Shown one piece after another: positions 17,250-25,090 of a DNA stretch of 64,000 nucleotides (the first letter of the stretch is position 1; each line of letters opens with the position of its first letter). The stretch spans positions 1 to 64,000 of the forward strand of contig JAIRJW010000048.1 of NCBI GenBank assembly GCA_031260455.1, read 5' to 3'. The notes beneath the pieces were generated by a model. It ran no database searches and had not been told where the DNA came from. It saw only the letters and a list, made by a program, of their open reading frames with translations. The position numbers were made by a program, and so were the translations under genes. Origin of the DNA: Fluviicola sp. Its GTDB lineage: Bacteria > Bacteroidota > Bacteroidia > Flavobacteriales_D > Crocinitomicaceae.

Positions 17250-17331
17250 TTGTCTTGTTTGCAAATATTGAATACCGGGTTTGAATCGCAATCGTTGTTT
17301 TAAAGACAAAGCCAAACAAGGCTCCCATAAG

Positions 17332-17365
17332 AGCCGGTTCGATAGTTTAATGGTCGGCTTTTTTC
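17332..17365 (+). terminator. Terminator of the ABC transporter operon
   Basis: AGCCG (17332-17336) pairs with CGGCT (17355-17359), and a run of six T follows. It sits directly before the mnmE promoter. Confidence 0.75.
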
Positions 17366-17369
17366 TTTG

Positions 17370-17377
17370 TAACTTTG
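17370..17377 (+). promoter_or_regulatory. Bacteroidota -7 box TAACTTTG before mnmE
   Basis: Exact TAnnTTTG match whose last base is five bases before the mnmE ATG (17382), so the transcript would start at or next to the start codon. No clear -33 TTG is visible. Confidence 0.6.
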
Positions 17378-17381
17378 CACT

Positions 17382-18788
17382 ATGAGTGTTTCTCCAAAGA
17401 CCATTTGTGCGTTGTCTACGGCTCCCGGAATGGGTGCAATTGCATTAATTCGTATGTCGGGAACAGCTGCCGTTTCGATCCTGGAGCGGATTTCCGGAAA
17501 ACGATATACAGATTCTCCTTCACACAGTGCGCATTTTGTGCGTTTGAAAAAGGCAGACGGTTCCGTTCTGGATGAAGTTGTCGTAACTATTTTTCACGAA
17601 GGACATAGCTTTACAGGGGAAAATACAGTGGAGATTGCCTGCCATGGTTCGGTATTCATCCAGCAGGAAATCATTAACTTGCTTCTGGCAAATGGCTGCG
17701 AACTGGCGCAACCCGGAGAATTTACCATGCGTGCTTTCCTGAATGGAAGAATGGATTTGAGTCAGGCCGAAGCAGTAGCGGACCTGATTGCTTCCGAATC
17801 GGCACGCTCACATGAAGTGGCTATGAATCAAATGCGCGGTTCTTTTTCGAATGAACTGGCAGAATTGCGGGAAAAACTTATTCACTTTGCATCTTTGGTG
17901 GAATTGGAGCTCGATTTTGCAGAAGAAGACATTGAATTTGCTGACAGAACTGAATTACTTGCATTGGTAACAGAAGTATTGGTGTACGTGAGAAGATTGA
18001 TTCAATCTTTTGAATTGGGAAATGTATTAAAAAACGGAGTTCCTGTGGCTTTGGTCGGCGCACCGAATACCGGAAAAAGTACACTTTTGAACCAGTTGCT
18101 TGGCGAAGACCGCGCCATTGTGAGCAACATTGCCGGAACTACCCGCGATGTGATTGAAGAAATCCTGAATATCGACGGAATACTGTTCCGCCTGATTGAT
18201 ACGGCCGGAATCCGGGATGAAGCAGTGGAAGAAATTGAAGCTTTGGGAATTCAGCGTTCTTTGGACAAAATCAAACAGGCAAAAATTGTCCTGATGCTGA
18301 GTGATTTCAGTGCAGATCAGGCGTCACAAGAAGGCCACTTGTCCATGAGTTCAGAAGAAACCGGCCGCTGGGCGGATGAGCAGGTGAAAACCTATCCGGA
18401 AAAACTTTTCCTCGTCCTCGGAAACAAATACGATCTGCGTCCGGATCAGCTGAATAGTCCATGGATTTTTCAAACACCCTTTTTGCCGGTCAGTGCCAAA
18501 AACGGAAACGGCATCAATGAACTGAAAAAATGGCTTTCGACGCAAATCCTTGGATCTTTCAATACCCAATCCGATACTATTGTGACGAATGCCCGCCACC
18601 TGGATGCTTTACAAAAAACCGAAGATTCCCTCAGTAAAGCCAAATGGGGGCTGGAAACTAGTATTACCGGTGATTTTGTGGCTATGGACATCCGCCAGGC
18701 TATGTTTTGGCTGGGAAGCATCACCGGTCAAATTTCCGAAGATGATCTGTTGGCGAATATTTTCAGTAAGTTTTGTATCGGGAAGTAA
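17382..18788 (+). CDS. mnmE: tRNA modification GTPase MnmE
   Basis: The 468-residue protein has the full MnmE layout. The N-terminal folate-binding domain has ICALSTAPGMGAIALIRMSG and GEFTMRAFLNGRMDLSQAEAV. A helical domain is split by the G domain (about 220-390). This has G1 GAPNTGKS (226-233), the IAGTTRD switch, DTAG and NKYD. The C-terminal CIGK provides the conserved Cys. With MnmG it makes the 5-(carboxymethyl)aminomethyl group at U34 of several tRNAs. It stands alone between a terminator and tRNA-Leu. Confidence 0.97.
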   Translation: MSVSPKTICALSTAPGMGAIALIRMSGTAAVSILERISGKRYTDSPSHSAHFVRLKKADGSVLDEVVVTIFHEGHSFTGENTVEIACHGSVFIQQEIINLLLANGCELAQPGEFTMRAFLNGRMDLSQAEAVADLIASESARSHEVAMNQMRGSFSNELAELREKLIHFASLVELELDFAEEDIEFADRTELLALVTEVLVYVRRLIQSFELGNVLKNGVPVALVGAPNTGKSTLLNQLLGEDRAIVSNIAGTTRDVIEEILNIDGILFRLIDTAGIRDEAVEEIEALGIQRSLDKIKQAKIVLMLSDFSADQASQEGHLSMSSEETGRWADEQVKTYPEKLFLVLGNKYDLRPDQLNSPWIFQTPFLPVSAKNGNGINELKKWLSTQILGSFNTQSDTIVTNARHLDALQKTEDSLSKAKWGLETSITGDFVAMDIRQAMFWLGSITGQISEDDLLANIFSKFCIGK

Positions 18789-19232
18789 TTTCTTCAAAAT
18801 AGCTCTTCTTCAGTAGTTATAACGATCGTATTATTTCGTATCTTAAGGTAAGTTTATCTCCTGATTTGTGTTTTTTGAGCCAAGTGATGTGTATGTTTTG
18901 TTTTTGCAGGTCGTTTCCTGTATGTTTCCGATTGGAAACACTGTAATGATTGAATGCAATCAGTTTATGGACCTATGCGAATAAATAACCAGCATTATTC
19001 GGAGCTTGAATGTTTTTCTGGAGTTGATTCCGGTTTTTGTCGCTTCTATCTGGGATAGGCTCTGAAATAGAAGACCAAAAGTCGCTTTTCGGATAAGAAA
19101 ACCTTTGATTTATAAAGAATTTCTGTGGAAATATCCCATAAAATGGATGATTTAGCATTCTTTTGTGGAGTCAGTATTAAAATAATTATGGTTTTTCTCA
19201 AAAAAACTATTTTCTTTGTACCCACAAATGTT
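18789..19232. other. 444-base gap without a gene between mnmE and tRNA-Leu
   Basis: I find no coding pattern on either strand. A small GTTTCC/GGAAAC hairpin at about 18924-18939 has no T-run. The final 30 bases hold a probable tRNA promoter. Confidence 0.5.
19211..19218 (+). promoter_or_regulatory. Probable -7 box (TTTCTTTG) of tRNA-Leu
   Basis: Seven of eight positions fit TAnnTTTG. It ends 14 bases before the mature tRNA 5' end, a fitting distance for a tRNA promoter. Confidence 0.35.
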
Positions 19233-19314
19233 GCCCAAGTGGCGAAATTGGTAGACGCACCGTCTTCAGGTGGCGGCGCCGCAAGGTGTGCTGGTTCGAG
19301 TCCAGTCTTGGGCA
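19233..19314 (+). tRNA. tRNA-Leu, anticodon CAG
   Basis: Acceptor arms GCCCAAG (19233-19239) and CTTGGGC (19307-19313) pair fully, and the discriminator base is A19314. The D arm contains GGTAGAC, the anticodon stem CCGTC/GGCGG closes the loop TTCAGGT with anticodon CAG, and a long variable arm typical of leucine tRNAs follows. The T arm holds TTCGAGT. CCA is not encoded. A perfect-hairpin terminator comes directly after. Confidence 0.95.
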
Positions 19315-19319
19315 CAAGT

Positions 19320-19350
19320 AAGGTCAAACAAATTTTTTGTTTGACCTTTT
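19320..19350 (+). terminator. Strong terminator after tRNA-Leu
   Basis: A perfect 13-bp stem (19320-19332 with 19336-19348, core GGTCAAACAAA) has a three-base loop and ends in a T-run. Confidence 0.85.
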
Positions 19351-19380
19351 TAAGTCTTAACCCTTTAGAACTTATTTTAC

Positions 19381-19388
19381 TACATTTG
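19381..19388 (+). promoter_or_regulatory. -7 box TACATTTG before the AAA ATPase gene
   Basis: Exact TAnnTTTG match lying between the tRNA terminator and the ATG at 19416. It suggests the AAA/DUF4276 pair has its own promoter. No clear -33 TTG is seen. Confidence 0.5.
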
Positions 19389-19415
19389 ATCTACGTCTCT
19401 TTATTCAAATTATTC

Positions 19416-20612
19416 ATGAGAATTGAAAGTATTGTAATAGAAAATTATAAAGTGTTCAAAAAAGCGACTGTTAAAGGACTACCTAAAATGGCAGTTCTTT
19501 TGGGTACAAATGGATCTGGAAAAAGTACATTTTTTGATGTATTTGGCTTTTTGAGTGATTCCTTGCAAAATAATGTCACTATAGCATTAAATCGTAGAGG
19601 GGGTTTTCAAGAAGTAATTACTAGAGGTTGTGATCCAAATAAAGACTTTATAAAGTTCGAGATCAAATTTAGAAATCAGGTAAGTGAAACAGAAAAAACA
19701 CCGATTGTAACGTATTCACTCGAAATTGGTTTTATAAGGGGTAAGGCATTTATTAATAGAGAAATTCTCAAGTACAGAAGAGGGCAAAGAACAGGAGCAC
19801 CATGGCATTTTTTAGATTTTCGTAATGGAGAAGGGAATGCTATAACGAATGAAGATGAATATGGGAATGAAGGAGTAACTGCAATAAGAGTTAATCAAAA
19901 AGTAACCAGTCCGGATATTTTGGCAATTAAAGGTCTTGGGCAATTTGAACAGTTTAAAGCAATTAGCGCTTTTAGGTCATTGCTTGAGAGATGGTATGTG
20001 TCGAATTTTAAAATTGAATACGGGAGAAATGTATCAGACACAGGTATTTCCAACCATCTTTCTGTTGATGGGGATAACTTGGCCCAAGTAACTAAATTCA
20101 TGTATGATTATCATCGAGAATTGTTTAATAGCATATTGAAAAAACTACCTAGTCGTATTCCGGGAATTAATGAAGTGGAAGCTAAAGAGACGGAGGATGG
20201 TAGAATTATTCTAAGATTTAAAGATCAAAATTTTAAGGATCCTTTTGTTGCTCGATATGTATCAGATGGGACTATTAAAATGTTCGCATATATGATTTTA
20301 TTGCATGACCCTGAACCACATCCATTGTTGTGTATTGAAGAACCTGAAAATTTTTTACACCCTGATTTATTACTTCAGTTATGTGAAGAAATTCGTGAGT
20401 ATTCAGATAGAGGAGGTCAGGTATTCGTTTCTAGCCATTCTCCTGATTTTGTAAATGGTCTACGAATAGAAGAGTTATTTTTCTTAGTCAAAGAAGATGG
20501 ATTTACATCTATTAAAGCTGCCAAAGATGATCCTCTTACAAGAGAGCTAGCAAAAGAAAATGAGCTTGGTTGGTTATGGCGAAACAAATACATTAATGGC
20601 GCCAACTTATGA
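19416..20612 (+). CDS. AAA (ABC/SMC-like) ATPase of a two-gene putative defence module
   Basis: The 398-residue protein starts at ATG 19416. The frame runs open further upstream to 19125, but that part overlaps the tRNA and its terminator, so it is not coding. The N-terminus RIESIVIENYKVFKKA leads into Walker A GTNGSGKST (30-38). An SDGT signature-like motif (RYVSDGTIKMF) precedes Walker B LLCIEEPENFLHP with E308-E309, and the H-loop SSHSPDF has H341. This is the compact AAA_21/OLD-type ATPase layout seen in many anti-phage systems. It overlaps the DUF4276 gene by four bases (ATGA). Sampled lines are AT-richer than the flanking genes, and the location right behind a tRNA suggests acquisition by transfer. 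Defence function is inferred. Confidence 0.85.
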   Translation: MRIESIVIENYKVFKKATVKGLPKMAVLLGTNGSGKSTFFDVFGFLSDSLQNNVTIALNRRGGFQEVITRGCDPNKDFIKFEIKFRNQVSETEKTPIVTYSLEIGFIRGKAFINREILKYRRGQRTGAPWHFLDFRNGEGNAITNEDEYGNEGVTAIRVNQKVTSPDILAIKGLGQFEQFKAISAFRSLLERWYVSNFKIEYGRNVSDTGISNHLSVDGDNLAQVTKFMYDYHRELFNSILKKLPSRIPGINEVEAKETEDGRIILRFKDQNFKDPFVARYVSDGTIKMFAYMILLHDPEPHPLLCIEEPENFLHPDLLLQLCEEIREYSDRGGQVFVSSHSPDFVNGLRIEELFFLVKEDGFTSIKAAKDDPLTRELAKENELGWLWRNKYINGANL

Positions 20613-21181
20613 TTATACTTCATATTTTTACAGAGGAACTTTCCGCCAAAAATGTATTTGACGAGATTTTACCTAAAATAATTCCGGGTATATCATATCG
20701 GATTTATCCTCATCAAGGGAAACAAGATTTACATAAAGCTCTTAAAACCACAATTCCATCAATTAGTAAAATACCTGGATCGCGTATTTTAATTACTCGT
20801 GATCAAGATAATCAAGATTGTAAGGATGTTAAAAATGACTTAGCACAAGTTCTAGATGGAAAATGTGTCTGCCCTTATTCGATCAGGATAGTATGTAGAG
20901 AACTCGAATCTTGGTTTTTAGGTGATTTAAATGCTATAAAACAAGCATATCCGAGATTTAAACCTGAGCAACATATCGGAAAGGCAGATTTTAAAAATGT
21001 TGATCTGATTGCGATTCCAAAAAATTATCTTCTCCGTATTATACCTGAATATCATAACGCAGAAACATTACCGAAGTTAGAAACATCGAGTAAAATCTCA
21101 CAATTTTTAGATCTAGATAATAATACTTCTATGTCATTTCAATTTACAATTTCAGCAATAAAACAATTAGTATCTGCCTAG
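20609..21181 (+). CDS. DUF4276 family protein, TOPRIM-like putative nuclease partner
   Basis: The 190-residue protein has the family layout: an early acidic pair after a beta strand (HIFTEEL, E9-E10), RDQD (64-67) followed by DC (70-71), and CRELESWFLGD (E98, E100, W102). The Glu-then-DxD arrangement matches a TOPRIM metal site, so it is a possible nuclease effector like the partners of other AAA/OLD-type ATPases. It is coupled to the upstream ATPase by an ATGA overlap and followed by a strong terminator, so the two genes form a closed unit. No signal peptide or membrane segment. Family assignment is good; nuclease activity and defence role are inference. Confidence 0.75.
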   Translation: MIILHIFTEELSAKNVFDEILPKIIPGISYRIYPHQGKQDLHKALKTTIPSISKIPGSRILITRDQDNQDCKDVKNDLAQVLDGKCVCPYSIRIVCRELESWFLGDLNAIKQAYPRFKPEQHIGKADFKNVDLIAIPKNYLLRIIPEYHNAETLPKLETSSKISQFLDLDNNTSMSFQFTISAIKQLVSA

Positions 21182-21252
21182 ATTAATAATTTTATGTGCA
21201 TTCATTCCTAGTTTGACTTTTGCACAGAGTTGCACACTTCTTAAGATTTGTT

Positions 21253-21284
21253 AAAATCCTTCCATGATTTCTGGAAGGATTTTT
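21253..21284 (+). terminator. Terminator of the AAA/DUF4276 module
   Basis: Perfect 12-bp stem: AAAATCCTTCCA (21253-21264) pairs with TGGAAGGATTTT (21272-21283) around a seven-base loop and ends in T's. Confidence 0.85.
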
Positions 21285-21568
21285 AATCTGTATCTTTTCA
21301 AAGATTCTAAACTGATGTTTTTTTGTGATTCCAATAATGGGTAATACCACTTAAAAACTGGGGACCTGGTTCAATAAGGCTTTTCAAAAGAAAGGCGGGG
21401 ATCGTCAGAATCGTTCTGAAGGCAGTGAGAAATAACCGTTTCATACATTGATTTTGTGTAATGTAGAAAAAATGATCGCTTTTCAAATGTTGTTTCTGGG
21501 CTATCTGCCAATTAGAATTTGGGAGATACTTTTTCCGATAAAAATGAAGATTGGCTTGGATTTTGATT

Positions 21569-21576
21569 TATCTTTC
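21569..21576 (+). promoter_or_regulatory. -7-like box TATCTTTC before the META-domain gene
   Basis: One mismatch to TAnnTTTG, ending 14 bases before the ATG at 21591. A TTG lies 15 bases upstream (21551-21553). Confidence 0.4.
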
Positions 21577-21590
21577 GGAAAAAATACAAG

Positions 21591-22661
21591 ATGAAAGAGG
21601 TTTTAATTGTTGCCTTGAGCATGCTTGGTTTGGTTACACCTGGTTTCGGCCAGAGGACCATTCGTATGGTGGTGAAAGAAGAGTGCGTTCCATGTCGTCG
21701 GATGATGCCGCAAACCTGTTTCCAGGTTCAGAAAGACGGTTCCAAAACATGGGAGTTGTTTTATGATCGTATTGCGGGTTTTGAATATGTAGCCGGAAAC
21801 AGATACGTGATTGATGTCATCGAAACACCACGCCCGGAGCCGGTGCCGCAGGATTTGTCAAAATGTACTTACGCGCTTGGTAAAATCATTTCCGTAACTC
21901 CAAAGATTATTGGGAGTGAAGGATCTGTTTATCGTGTGATCCGCATGAACGGGAAGGATCTGAATAACGCAAACGTTTCGTTTTCCTTCGACAGTGTTTT
22001 TAAACGTATTTCGGGGAGAAGCGGATGCAATAATTTCTTCAGTGCGGTGAAGCTGAATAAAAAACAAAGCAAAATTTGTATAAAAACCGGTGGATCGACT
22101 ATGATGGCTTGCCAGGATATGCAGATGGAAATCGAAAAGGAATTTTTGAGTACTATTTCAAATAAATCATTCAAAATTTCTCACAGGGATGACAAAATGA
22201 TCTGGACAGCAAAGAAAAAGGAAGTTTTTGTTTTTGAACGTGTGGAAAGGAAACCGCAACCAGAAGATTTGGCAACTTCGGGAGGAAGACCGGAAAAAAC
22301 ACCGTGGAATTATTTTAACCAGCAGGAACTAAAGCTGATTCAGATCGATGGTGTTGTGATAAAAGATGTGAAAGCAGGAATCAAAATGGACATGGCTACC
22401 AATTCCTTCACGGGAAGTAATGGCTGTAACCGTATTTCAGGAACGTTGTCTACGACCCGAAACACCGTGGAATTCCTGAATATCATGTCAACTAAAATGT
22501 TGTGTGTGGATGAATTGGTTGCAACGACTGAAAAACGTTTTATGGAGATTCTGAGCATGAAAGGATTGACGGTAGATTTTGCAGAACAGGTATTCAATGT
22601 GTACGATGCTAACGGAAAATTGGCATTGATGTTCGCAGTTGATACAACCAGCATAAAATAG
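21591..22661 (+). CDS. Exported DUF4377 and double META-domain protein
   Basis: The 356-residue protein has a signal peptide (about 1-21, ending PGFGQ). A DUF4377-like segment (about 22-90) has VKEECVPCRRMMPQTCFQV and WELFYDRIAGFEYVAGNRY. Two META/HslJ-like domains follow, at about 115-215 (ISGRSGCNNFFSAV, MMACQDMQMEIEKEFLSTI) and 245-350 (FTGSNGCNRISGTL, TKMLCVDELVATTEKRFMEIL). META domains occur in HslJ, linked to novobiocin resistance and heat response, but the biochemical role is not settled. The second repeat keeps the GCN and TxMxC features best. Standalone gene. Confidence 0.8.
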   Translation: MKEVLIVALSMLGLVTPGFGQRTIRMVVKEECVPCRRMMPQTCFQVQKDGSKTWELFYDRIAGFEYVAGNRYVIDVIETPRPEPVPQDLSKCTYALGKIISVTPKIIGSEGSVYRVIRMNGKDLNNANVSFSFDSVFKRISGRSGCNNFFSAVKLNKKQSKICIKTGGSTMMACQDMQMEIEKEFLSTISNKSFKISHRDDKMIWTAKKKEVFVFERVERKPQPEDLATSGGRPEKTPWNYFNQQELKLIQIDGVVIKDVKAGIKMDMATNSFTGSNGCNRISGTLSTTRNTVEFLNIMSTKMLCVDELVATTEKRFMEILSMKGLTVDFAEQVFNVYDANGKLALMFAVDTTSIK

Positions 22662-22685
22662 TTGGAGTTTTAATTTCAGTTTTCA

Positions 22686-22693
22686 TATCTTTG
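22686..22693 (+). promoter_or_regulatory. Promoter: TTG - 21 bases - TATCTTTG
   Basis: Exact -7 box with a -33 TTG at 22662-22664 and a 21-base spacer, within the range known for Flavobacterium promoters. It drives the small exported protein at 22716. Confidence 0.65.
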
Positions 22694-22715
22694 GATACAC
22701 CAAAAAATTTTTACT

Positions 22716-23042
22716 ATGAAAAAACTAATCAAAATTTCTGCATTCGCAACATTGGCATTTGTTGGAGTATTGGGAATTCAGTCATTTACTTTAATGACTG
22801 CAAATTCTTCGGAGAAAGTTCTTGGAAATATTGAATTTAAAGTCATTAACGATACCCCATCAGAGTACAAGTACTGCGTGAATGGCGGACACAACTATAT
22901 CAGTGCAGGTGCGTCCAAAGGATTCAGCTACAGTGAGGGGACTGAAATTAAGCATTTGGATGGAAGCAACTGTGGAGATACCTGGTTCAAAGTAACCAGC
23001 TCTATGCATGGAAAATCATTCAAACTTTCTGAATTAAAATAA
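22716..23042 (+). CDS. Small exported protein of unknown function
   Basis: The 108-residue product has an N-terminal signal (KKLIKISAFATLAFVGVLGIQ). A small domain of about 75 residues follows, with two cysteines (YKYCVNGG and SNCGDTW) that could form a disulphide. I do not recognise a family. Composition (K-rich start, polar beta-like core) suggests a small periplasmic or secreted protein. A well-formed promoter lies 22 bases upstream and the next gene has its own -7 box, so it is probably monocistronic. Confidence 0.65.
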   Translation: MKKLIKISAFATLAFVGVLGIQSFTLMTANSSEKVLGNIEFKVINDTPSEYKYCVNGGHNYISAGASKGFSYSEGTEIKHLDGSNCGDTWFKVTSSMHGKSFKLSELK

Positions 23043-23119
23043 CCCATTTGTTTTCTGTCAATTCTTTTTTTCCGTTTTTAAATAAGGTTAATTCGGTACT
23101 CAAATTCGGTGAATTGAGT

Positions 23120-23127
23120 TAATTTCG
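23120..23127 (+). promoter_or_regulatory. -7-like box TAATTTCG before saccharopine dehydrogenase gene
   Basis: One mismatch to TAnnTTTG. It ends 11 bases before the ATG at 23139. Confidence 0.4.
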
Positions 23128-23138
23128 TAATAGATTAA

Positions 23139-24482
23139 ATGGGTATGAAACGAATTTTGCTTTTGGGAGCTGGCCTTTCCGCTTCAACGTTGATCAGGTA
23201 TTTACTTGGTCATGCGGAAGCATACAACTGGCAGTTGCGTGTGGTGGATCAATCCTTGGATTTGGTGAAGTCCAAGCTTGCAGGACATCCTTGTGGTGTA
23301 GCGCTTTCATTCAATGCCCTGGACCGGAACGAACGCTGGGAGGAGTTGAAACATGCCGATTTGGTGATTTCCATGCTTCCTGCGCGTTTTCATCCGGAAG
23401 TTGCAAAAGATTGCCTGGAATTGAAGAAAAACCTGATTACCCCGTCATATGTTTCCCCGGAAATGAAAGAATTGGGAGCTTGGGTTCGCGATGCAGGACT
23501 GATTTTCATGAATGAAATTGGTGTGGATCCTGGAATTGACCACATGAGCGCTATGCGGGTCATTGATTCAATCAAATCTCAGGGTGGAACGATTTCCGGG
23601 TTTAAATCCTACTGCGGTGGTTTGATGGCTCCGGAAAGTGATACCAATCCGTGGAACTACAAATTTACCTGGAACCCGCGAAACGTAATCCTCGCTGCAC
23701 AGGGTGGAACAGCCCGTTATATCGACCAGCATCAATACAAATATATTCCTTACACACAGGTGTTTAGCCGCCTGGATGAGATTGTGGTAGATGGCTACGG
23801 TGAATTTGAAGGCTACGCGAATCGTGATTCCTTGTCTTACCGGGCAATCTATGGTTTGGAGGATATCCCGACGATGTATCGTGCCACCTTACGTAAAAGT
23901 GGTTTCTGTCAGGCCTGGAATGTGTTTGTACAATTGGGACTAACAGATGACAGCTTTGTACTTCAACATTCCGAAAACCTGACTCCCAGAACCTTTGTGA
24001 ATGCATTTCTGCCTTTTGATGAAAGCCTGAGTGTGGAAGAGAAATGGAAGAAAGCATGTGAGCAGTTAGGCGTAACAGATATGTACCGGTTTGAATGGCT
24101 GGGCTTGTTTGATTCATCTGAGAAAATCGGGCTGAAGGATGCTACACCTGCTCAGATCCTGGAAAAAATCCTGGCAGAGAAATGGGTGCTGGAACCGGAA
24201 GATAAGGACATGCTGGTGATGGTGCATCAGTTTAGCTACTTACTGGAAGGAAAACAGCATTTCATTGAATCTTCGATGGTAAATATCGGCGATGATCCGG
24301 TGCATACCGCAATGTCGAAAACAGTGGGATATCCGGTTGGAATCTGCGCTAAATTAATTCTGGAAGGTAAAATTTCTCAAAGGGGAGTACTGCTCCCTAC
24401 CAAACCGGAGATTTACAACCCGATCCTGGAAGAACTGGAAACGCTCGGTGTAGTGTTTCACGAATTGGAAAAGATGATTTAA
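23139..24482 (+). CDS. Saccharopine dehydrogenase family protein
   Basis: The 447-residue protein begins with a Rossmann motif (ILLLGAGLSASTLIRYLL) and the acidic VVDQ strand. It continues with ADLVISMLPARFHPEVAKDCL, the NEIGVDPGIDHMSAMRVID catalytic stretch and FKSYCGGLMAPES. This is the arrangement of the glutamate-forming saccharopine dehydrogenase (LYS9/LKR-SDH C-half type). It would convert saccharopine to glutamate and 2-aminoadipate semialdehyde in lysine breakdown or synthesis. An ALDH7-type dehydrogenase that could take the semialdehyde further is at 38270-39826. ATG 23139 is used; ATG 23145 is also possible. Its stop overlaps that of the convergent gene at 24479 by four bases. Confidence 0.88.
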   Translation: MGMKRILLLGAGLSASTLIRYLLGHAEAYNWQLRVVDQSLDLVKSKLAGHPCGVALSFNALDRNERWEELKHADLVISMLPARFHPEVAKDCLELKKNLITPSYVSPEMKELGAWVRDAGLIFMNEIGVDPGIDHMSAMRVIDSIKSQGGTISGFKSYCGGLMAPESDTNPWNYKFTWNPRNVILAAQGGTARYIDQHQYKYIPYTQVFSRLDEIVVDGYGEFEGYANRDSLSYRAIYGLEDIPTMYRATLRKSGFCQAWNVFVQLGLTDDSFVLQHSENLTPRTFVNAFLPFDESLSVEEKWKKACEQLGVTDMYRFEWLGLFDSSEKIGLKDATPAQILEKILAEKWVLEPEDKDMLVMVHQFSYLLEGKQHFIESSMVNIGDDPVHTAMSKTVGYPVGICAKLILEGKISQRGVLLPTKPEIYNPILEELETLGVVFHELEKMI

Positions 24483-25090
24483 GGTAGCATAACACTGTTT
24501 CTGCTGACCAGGCGATAAACGACAACTCCCAGAACTGTTCCAAAGAGCAATATTTCGTCTGTAAAACGGACCCGGACGGAAACTGCCAGTACAATTCCGA
24601 AAATTAGTGAAAGGATAATTCCCTGCTTGACGCTTTCCCGTGTAAACCAGCTTACCGGGTATTTCCGGAATAACTGCGGCAGAAGAAATTGCTGCTTATA
24701 GGTCAGGTATCCGCTAAAGACCATTAAAGGAATCAATATAAACCCCTGTTGAATTCCTATATCGCTGTAAGTCAAAAAAGCGTAAATCCGTTCCGTCCAG
24801 GAAAATTCCGAATGAATGTTCGGCAAGGTAAAGAAAACGGCCAGAGAAGTGCTTAGAATACATAAGAAAGCAATTCCGAGATGCCGAATGGCCAGCTTTT
24901 TTTCCGTTTCACTTCCGCTGAAGCCGATTCGCTTGCGTGCTTTGAGAAGAGACAGTACCCAAAAGAGAATCCAATCAATGAAGTAGAACAGCAGGATGAA
25001 ACTTGCATCCCATTTCCAGTAAAAATATCCTAAAACGGGAATCAGTGCTTCGATCCCTGTTTGGAGGAAAATGGCTCTTTTCGGGGTCAT
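24479..25090 (-). CDS. Multi-pass membrane protein of unknown function
   Basis: The 203-residue protein has five or six hydrophobic segments (near 15-30, 28-48, 70-92, 113-132, 155-173 and 178-195). Short basic loops such as LLKARKRIGF fit an inner-membrane protein. The pattern of segments with LLFYFIDWILFW reminds me weakly of DUF6498-type proteins, but I would not assign it. Its ATG overlaps the stop of the TPR lipoprotein gene by four bases (25087-25090), so the two are coupled. Confidence 0.7.
   Translation of the reverse strand: MTPKRAIFLQTGIEALIPVLGYFYWKWDASFILLFYFIDWILFWVLSLLKARKRIGFSGSETEKKLAIRHLGIAFLCILSTSLAVFFTLPNIHSEFSWTERIYAFLTYSDIGIQQGFILIPLMVFSGYLTYKQQFLLPQLFRKYPVSWFTRESVKQGIILSLIFGIVLAVSVRVRFTDEILLFGTVLGVVVYRLVSRNSVMLP

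Larger units (their letters stand above)
21182..21590. other. 409-base gap after the AAA/DUF4276 module
   Basis: Apart from the terminator at 21253-21284 and a -7-like box at 21569-21576, I see no gene or clear pseudogene. I found no convincing copy of the tRNA-Leu 3' end that would mark an attachment site. Confidence 0.5.

Noticed and set aside
19125..19415. N-terminal extension of the AAA ATPase frame
   Set aside because: It runs through the tRNA-Leu and its terminator and is not conserved-looking; the family N-terminus begins at 19416.
21211..21221. GTTTGAC-TTTT similarity to the tRNA-Leu terminator as an attachment-site repeat
   Set aside because: Only about 10 matching bases in T-rich sequence, and it matches the terminator rather than the tRNA 3' end.
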